Below are positions 60,304 to 64,000 of a DNA stretch of 64,000 nt, in pieces (positions within the stretch are counted from its first letter, which is position 1; the number at the start of each line of letters is the position of its first letter). This DNA is from an uncultured Clostridia bacterium (GTDB lineage Bacteria > Bacillota > Clostridia > Lachnospirales > Lachnospiraceae): positions 1 through 64,000 of the forward strand of contig CALBKM010000045.1 in assembly GCA_937895705.1 (NCBI GenBank). Reading direction: 5' to 3'. The position numbers were made by a program, and so were the translations under genes. The notes beneath the pieces are model-generated. The model was given only the letters and a program-made list of their open reading frames with translations. It was not told the origin of the DNA and searched no databases.

Positions 60304-62793
60304 TTATTTAACTTTTACAAGAAATGTCTCATAGAATTCCGATTCATCGATTCCTTCGTACACCACTTCACCCAAAGAGCGCAGATAATCGTAATCCAAT
60401 AACGAATTCCCCTGGTCATCCTTATATTTTAAGAACTCCAGTTTTCCAACATACACGTAATCCACATCGTACTGCTCTAACAGCATGGTACCCAGTTCTT
60501 TATCCGCACAGGCGTAAATTGCTTCCACATCATCCGCTCTGGCGTTTACCGCATCTACATCGTTCTTCCACAGCCACTCATGAGTATGCCAGCCCACCAC
60601 CGTCGGGCATCCCGTCATGGAGGAAATGCGTCCGTATATTACCTTGTAATCCTGACGATAACTCGGTCCGTGGGCCTCCAGTATGGTAGGACGACCTTCG
60701 ATATTTTCGTTGATCCAGTCAATGGCCGCCAAATCCGCATCGGAAATATCCACATCCTCCGATAAAGCATTCAGTGTTGCGGCATTTTCCGGTTTCTTAT
60801 AATCTCCTGCCCACCTTTCCCATGCATATCCGAAGTATTCCAGGTTACGGCACAAAATAAACAACAACACCGCACCGGCCACAAACTGCTTGCCGTTCTT
60901 CGGAAGTAAAAACCATTTGGTTATAATCATACCGGCGCAAAGAGCCAGTAAGATGAATGCCTGATAGGTCAGCTTAAACATGGTATTGGAACGCTGGCTG
61001 ACTTCACCGTAAATGTCATCTACATAAACAAGCTCCGGCAGCAAGATAAGTCCCAGTGCACAAAGTCCCAGAATAAGTACAAACAATTCCGAAGCTTTTA
61101 AATTCTGTAACCACGCAAAGAACACGTTTTTATGCTCTGTGGTCGAAATTCCTTCCGTTCTTCGCTTCTGTTCTTCCTTAATGTTGCTTACAAGATAGCC
61201 GATAATCATGAGAATCGGCATTCCCCAGACAACAATCATCTGGTACACTTCCGTGTGTCGGTCACAGAGACCGATTCCGTTTGTCATACCTTCAAAATGC
61301 AGGTTAAACAGGAACGCCGTCACAAACGAAAGTACAATAAACTCCGCCGCATGCACCGCCGTAAGTACGAACGTCTTTTTATTAAATCCGCAAATCACCG
61401 CATTGGATACTAAGATTACCGCACCGCACACAACGAAATAAATCGGGAAATCCCAAAAGTTCGTCATCTGGAAGATGCCGCAGAAAAAGCCGAGAGCAAT
61501 AATATCCGGGTTAGCAAGTTCCTTTTTCAAGTCAACCTTTTCATAGGTTCCCGCCACGGCATTCTTCATCCGTTCCCTGCGTCCCATCAAAAACGCAAAT
61601 AAAATGGCAAGTACCGTCAGCACATTTATAATATCGATTACATGGGCATGCAAATCTCCCAGCACAAAGGAATACGCCGGCATCTCGTGAATGGTCTGGT
61701 CAAGAGCTTCGCCCTGCCAGCCGATATAACGGGTCGGGTCGGAAATCCAGTAATCATGGTTTCCGTCCACTCCTAAAATATCACAAATCACCGGAGCAAC
61801 CTTCCGATACAGCCAATAATGATTGGTACAGGAGAACGTAACGCCGCATCCCGCCAAAAGTCCGGCAAACCGCGGAAGTATCTGTTGAAGCACCGGAACC
61901 GAAGCCACCGTCTTCGTACCCTTTAACATAGCGGTTTCGCTGCGCTCTTTCATATAAAGGCCGAAAATCTGTGCCACCAAAGCATAGGACAATACCACGC
62001 CGAATGCTGCAATGGACATCAGGGAAAGATTATAGCCGATACTCATGGAAACACCGCACAGCTTTGACAAATAGGTGCAAAGGTACTGACCGAAATAATA
62101 GTAGTTCAAATAGGTTCCGGAATACCAGAAATCCTCCGGCGGCATATATTTGCTCTTGTCCAGACTGACCATAAAACCGTAGTCCATAACGCCTTCGGTC
62201 TGCCAGCAAAAATCCGGATGAAAACTCTTCATGTAAAGCAAAATCGCAAGTACCGCAAAGAACAGTACTTCATACCAGACAATTTTCGTCAGCATCGCAG
62301 AACCGTCACTGATTCCGAGAAACTGCAGTACGGAAACCTTTTTCTTTCTGCACAGAAAAATCAAAAGACCGTAATTGATCGCAAAACAAATACCCAGTAC
62401 CACATATCCCGTTACTACGGTAAACTTTCCGATATGAAGGAAGGAAAGAACATACACCAGCCATCCGGTCACAACCAGACCAATGATTTTGCCGAACACA
62501 TATCCTCTGTCGGAAAACTTACGGAACAAAAGTGCGGAAAGTGGGAAGAAGGCGATTCCCAATACAAAAAACACCTTAAAGCACCGGGTAACCTGTTCAA
62601 ACTCCTCCGCCTTAAAACAGCCCCACAAAAGCTTCCATTCATTTTCCGGATCCATTTTGGCTATAAGATCCGCAAACTTATTTATCAAATCCATTCGGAA
62701 CGACTTGTCCGCCAGATTCCATACCATGGCGAACACAAGTATTCCCAGAAGCCCCAGCCCAAACTCCCAAAACAATCTCTTTTTGTTTTTCAT
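60304..62793 (-). CDS. DUF2298 (YYY-domain) polytopic membrane protein
   Basis: The 829-residue protein has about 14-16 transmembrane helices. The DUF2298 signature lies in the first half (DFWYSGTYLNYYYFGQYLCTY; HEMPAYSFVLGDLHAH). A C-terminal soluble domain (from about 660: AIDWINENIEGRPTILEAHG, VGWHTHEWLW) resembles the extracytoplasmic domain of GT-C glycosyltransferases. I infer polyprenyl-linked sugar transfer in surface glycan synthesis, supported by the GT2 and UDP-galactopyranose mutase genes upstream in the operon. Confidence 0.85.
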   Translation of the reverse strand: MKNKKRLFWEFGLGLLGILVFAMVWNLADKSFRMDLINKFADLIAKMDPENEWKLLWGCFKAEEFEQVTRCFKVFFVLGIAFFPLSALLFRKFSDRGYVFGKIIGLVVTGWLVYVLSFLHIGKFTVVTGYVVLGICFAINYGLLIFLCRKKKVSVLQFLGISDGSAMLTKIVWYEVLFFAVLAILLYMKSFHPDFCWQTEGVMDYGFMVSLDKSKYMPPEDFWYSGTYLNYYYFGQYLCTYLSKLCGVSMSIGYNLSLMSIAAFGVVLSYALVAQIFGLYMKERSETAMLKGTKTVASVPVLQQILPRFAGLLAGCGVTFSCTNHYWLYRKVAPVICDILGVDGNHDYWISDPTRYIGWQGEALDQTIHEMPAYSFVLGDLHAHVIDIINVLTVLAILFAFLMGRRERMKNAVAGTYEKVDLKKELANPDIIALGFFCGIFQMTNFWDFPIYFVVCGAVILVSNAVICGFNKKTFVLTAVHAAEFIVLSFVTAFLFNLHFEGMTNGIGLCDRHTEVYQMIVVWGMPILMIIGYLVSNIKEEQKRRTEGISTTEHKNVFFAWLQNLKASELFVLILGLCALGLILLPELVYVDDIYGEVSQRSNTMFKLTYQAFILLALCAGMIITKWFLLPKNGKQFVAGAVLLFILCRNLEYFGYAWERWAGDYKKPENAATLNALSEDVDISDADLAAIDWINENIEGRPTILEAHGPSYRQDYKVIYGRISSMTGCPTVVGWHTHEWLWKNDVDAVNARADDVEAIYACADKELGTMLLEQYDVDYVYVGKLEFLKYKDDQGNSLLDYDYLRSLGEVVYEGIDESEFYETFLVKVK

Positions 62794-62813
62794 GATTGTA
62801 CCAACTCTCTTTA

Positions 62814-63542
62814 TTACTTATCTTCCTTACAAGCCTGATTTACCATCTTGTTAATCTTAACAAAGTCGCCTACCGCCTTTTTACCGATTTTAAAGATACG
62901 CTTCATGTTGATGGAATTCACACCACCCTGGCGCGGACGGAAGGTAATCGGAATATACTTTACCGGAAGCTTCTTCTTGGCAAAAATAACGGAAATCACT
63001 ACGTTAGACAAGTTGTAATCCTTCGGAATCAGCGGAAGAACCTTCTTAAGTTCCCCGGCCTGCATCAAACGGAACGGTGTATTGGCATCCGTCAACTTGA
63101 CGTGGAACAACAATAAGCAAACCAGCTTTAACGTCTTTGTTACAAATACTCTGGACGCACCGTCTTCTCTCTTGCTGCGATGACCGATGACCATGGCATA
63201 GTCGTTGCGCAATTCCCAGAACTGGGCAAACTCCTCCGCCTTGGTCTGACCGTCGGAATCGGTCTGGAACACAAAGTCCGCCCCCTGCTCCAACGCATAA
63301 TTGTACCCGTACAAAAGGGTTGCACCGTGACCGCCGTTCGGCTTTGTCAGTGCAATCAACTGCGGATACTTCGCTTCCGCCTCCTTAAGCATCGCGTAGG
63401 TATTGTCTTTGCTGCCGTCATCAATAATGACAAGACGACTGTCTGCTCCTGCGGATACCGCCACCGGATGCCAGTCCTCAATAACACTCTGAATCGTTTC
63501 CTGCTCATTATACGCCGGAATCACAATATATAATTTGTCCAT
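62814..63542 (-). CDS. Family 2 glycosyltransferase
   Basis: The 242-residue cytosolic GT-A enzyme is similar to dolichyl/polyprenyl-phosphate sugar transferases: VIPAYNEQETI (start of the fold), VIIDDGSKDNT, nucleotide-sugar DxD-type TDSDGQT near 95, and RLM-type acceptor loop. There are no membrane helices. It probably makes the polyprenyl-phosphate sugar donor used by the DUF2298 protein 20 bp downstream (inference). GGAGAAGGAGTAAAAA precedes the ATG. Confidence 0.92.
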   Translation of the reverse strand: MDKLYIVIPAYNEQETIQSVIEDWHPVAVSAGADSRLVIIDDGSKDNTYAMLKEAEAKYPQLIALTKPNGGHGATLLYGYNYALEQGADFVFQTDSDGQTKAEEFAQFWELRNDYAMVIGHRSKREDGASRVFVTKTLKLVCLLLFHVKLTDANTPFRLMQAGELKKVLPLIPKDYNLSNVVISVIFAKKKLPVKYIPITFRPRQGGVNSINMKRIFKIGKKAVGDFVKINKMVNQACKEDK

Positions 63543-63561
63543 TTTTTACTCCTTCTCCTGA

Positions 63562-64000
63562 TTATTTCGCAAGCTTCTCTTCAAACAGGTTCAATGCACT
63601 GCGTACTACCGCATCCATATTGTAGTAGCGATACTCCGCCAGACGACCGATGAAAAATACATTGGTTTCCTTATCCATTTCTTCGCGATACTTGGCAAAC
63701 TGCTCCTTGTACTCCGCCGTCGGGAACGGATAATACGGCTCACCGTCGGAATTCGGATACTCTTTTAAAATAGTGGTCTTATCGTGCTTCTGCCAGGTCA
63801 TCTTCTTAAATTCGGTAATTCTCGTAAAATCAAAATCATTCGGATAATTCACCACCGGAGCTTCCTGATAAGACTCCGTATCCAGCGTCTCGAACTCAAA
63901 ACGGATACTTCTGTACGCCATCTTACCGTACTTGTAATCGTAGAAATAGTCCGTCGGGCCGGTATAAATCAGGGCATCATACTCTAAATCTCCGATTACC
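63562..64000 (-). CDS. glf: UDP-galactopyranose mutase, 3' part (cut by window edge)
   Basis: The last ~145 residues of Glf, reading to the window edge without a stop. Family motifs visible are ALIYTGPTDYFYD, PYRSIRFEFETLD-like YRSIRFEFETLD, EYPNSDGEPYYP and the C-terminal FIGRLAEYRYYNMD (flavin-binding). It converts UDP-galactopyranose to UDP-galactofuranose for galactofuranose-containing glycans. The internal ATG at 63921 is not the start, since conserved residues continue upstream of it. The N-terminal FAD domain lies outside the window. Confidence 0.92.
   Translation of the reverse strand, partial: VIGDLEYDALIYTGPTDYFYDYKYGKMAYRSIRFEFETLDTESYQEAPVVNYPNDFDFTRITEFKKMTWQKHDKTTILKEYPNSDGEPYYPFPTAEYKEQFAKYREEMDKETNVFFIGRLAEYRYYNMDAVVRSALNLFEEKLAK

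Overview
The window reads as chromosomal DNA of a spore-forming, low-to-mid G+C Clostridia, most likely a Lachnospiraceae gut anaerobe. The evidence is an alpha/beta-type small acid-soluble spore protein, a YlbJ-type sporulation membrane protein next to TmcAL, the rsmD-coaD pair, strong AGGAGG ribosome binding sites throughout, sigma-A promoters with 16-18 bp spacing, a cobalamin riboswitch driving an ECF-type transporter, and rich two-component and c-di-GMP signalling. The species call is inference from gene content only. I see no rRNA, tRNA, CRISPR array or complete insertion sequence.

Layout. 1-170: a promoter plus a strongly folded leader belonging to a gene left of the window. 214-3136: a UPF0371/DUF1846 protein, the MntP manganese exporter and a membrane-anchored zinc-ribbon protein. 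3239-8124: two related SGNH hydrolases (one lipoprotein, one apparently cytosolic), a CDF metal exporter and a secreted CAP-domain protein. 8269-13562: an operon of LMW phosphatase, MoxR ATPase, DUF58 protein and a transglutaminase membrane protein. 13782-15377: an alpha/beta hydrolase. 15870-16871: an Rpn-family nuclease.

17014-28856 is an AT-richer defence island. It holds a complete type I restriction-modification operon (hsdM-hsdS-hsdR plus a YgjP-like metalloprotease). Upstream on the same strand is a separate three-gene operon with its own strong promoter: an AlbA_2 (Schlafen-type) protein, a zinc-finger/SEC-C protein carrying an RNAIGH motif of HEPN RNases, and a PD-(D/E)XK (Mrr-like) nuclease. 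This three-gene cassette is the best candidate here for an undescribed anti-phage system.

29024-35071: SIMPL, vWA, HTH-like and zinc-ribbon proteins, a chemoreceptor, then a DUF4430 lipoprotein and an ECF S component under a cobalamin riboswitch. 35384-39675: a 7TM hybrid histidine kinase divergent from a half-size ABC exporter. 39709-47772: a five-gene signalling operon in which two membrane-anchored BMP-family binding proteins precede a hybrid kinase, a REC-GGDEF cyclase and a REC-HD-GYP phosphodiesterase. Both c-di-GMP enzymes end in a degenerate GGDEF domain that keeps the RxxD inhibitory-site motif.

47952-49943: an Old Yellow Enzyme-type Fe-S flavoprotein whose leader is a relative of the one at position 1. 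50238-55532: an ABC-2 exporter divergent from its likely NarL-type two-component regulator, with a clear inverted-repeat operator between them. 55604-59873: housekeeping and sporulation genes. 60016-64000: a small membrane protein, a DUF2298 membrane protein, a family 2 glycosyltransferase and the 3' part of UDP-galactopyranose mutase, which look like a surface-glycan locus running off the right edge.

Many starts were moved inward to the ATG with a proper Shine-Dalgarno; these are noted in each entry.
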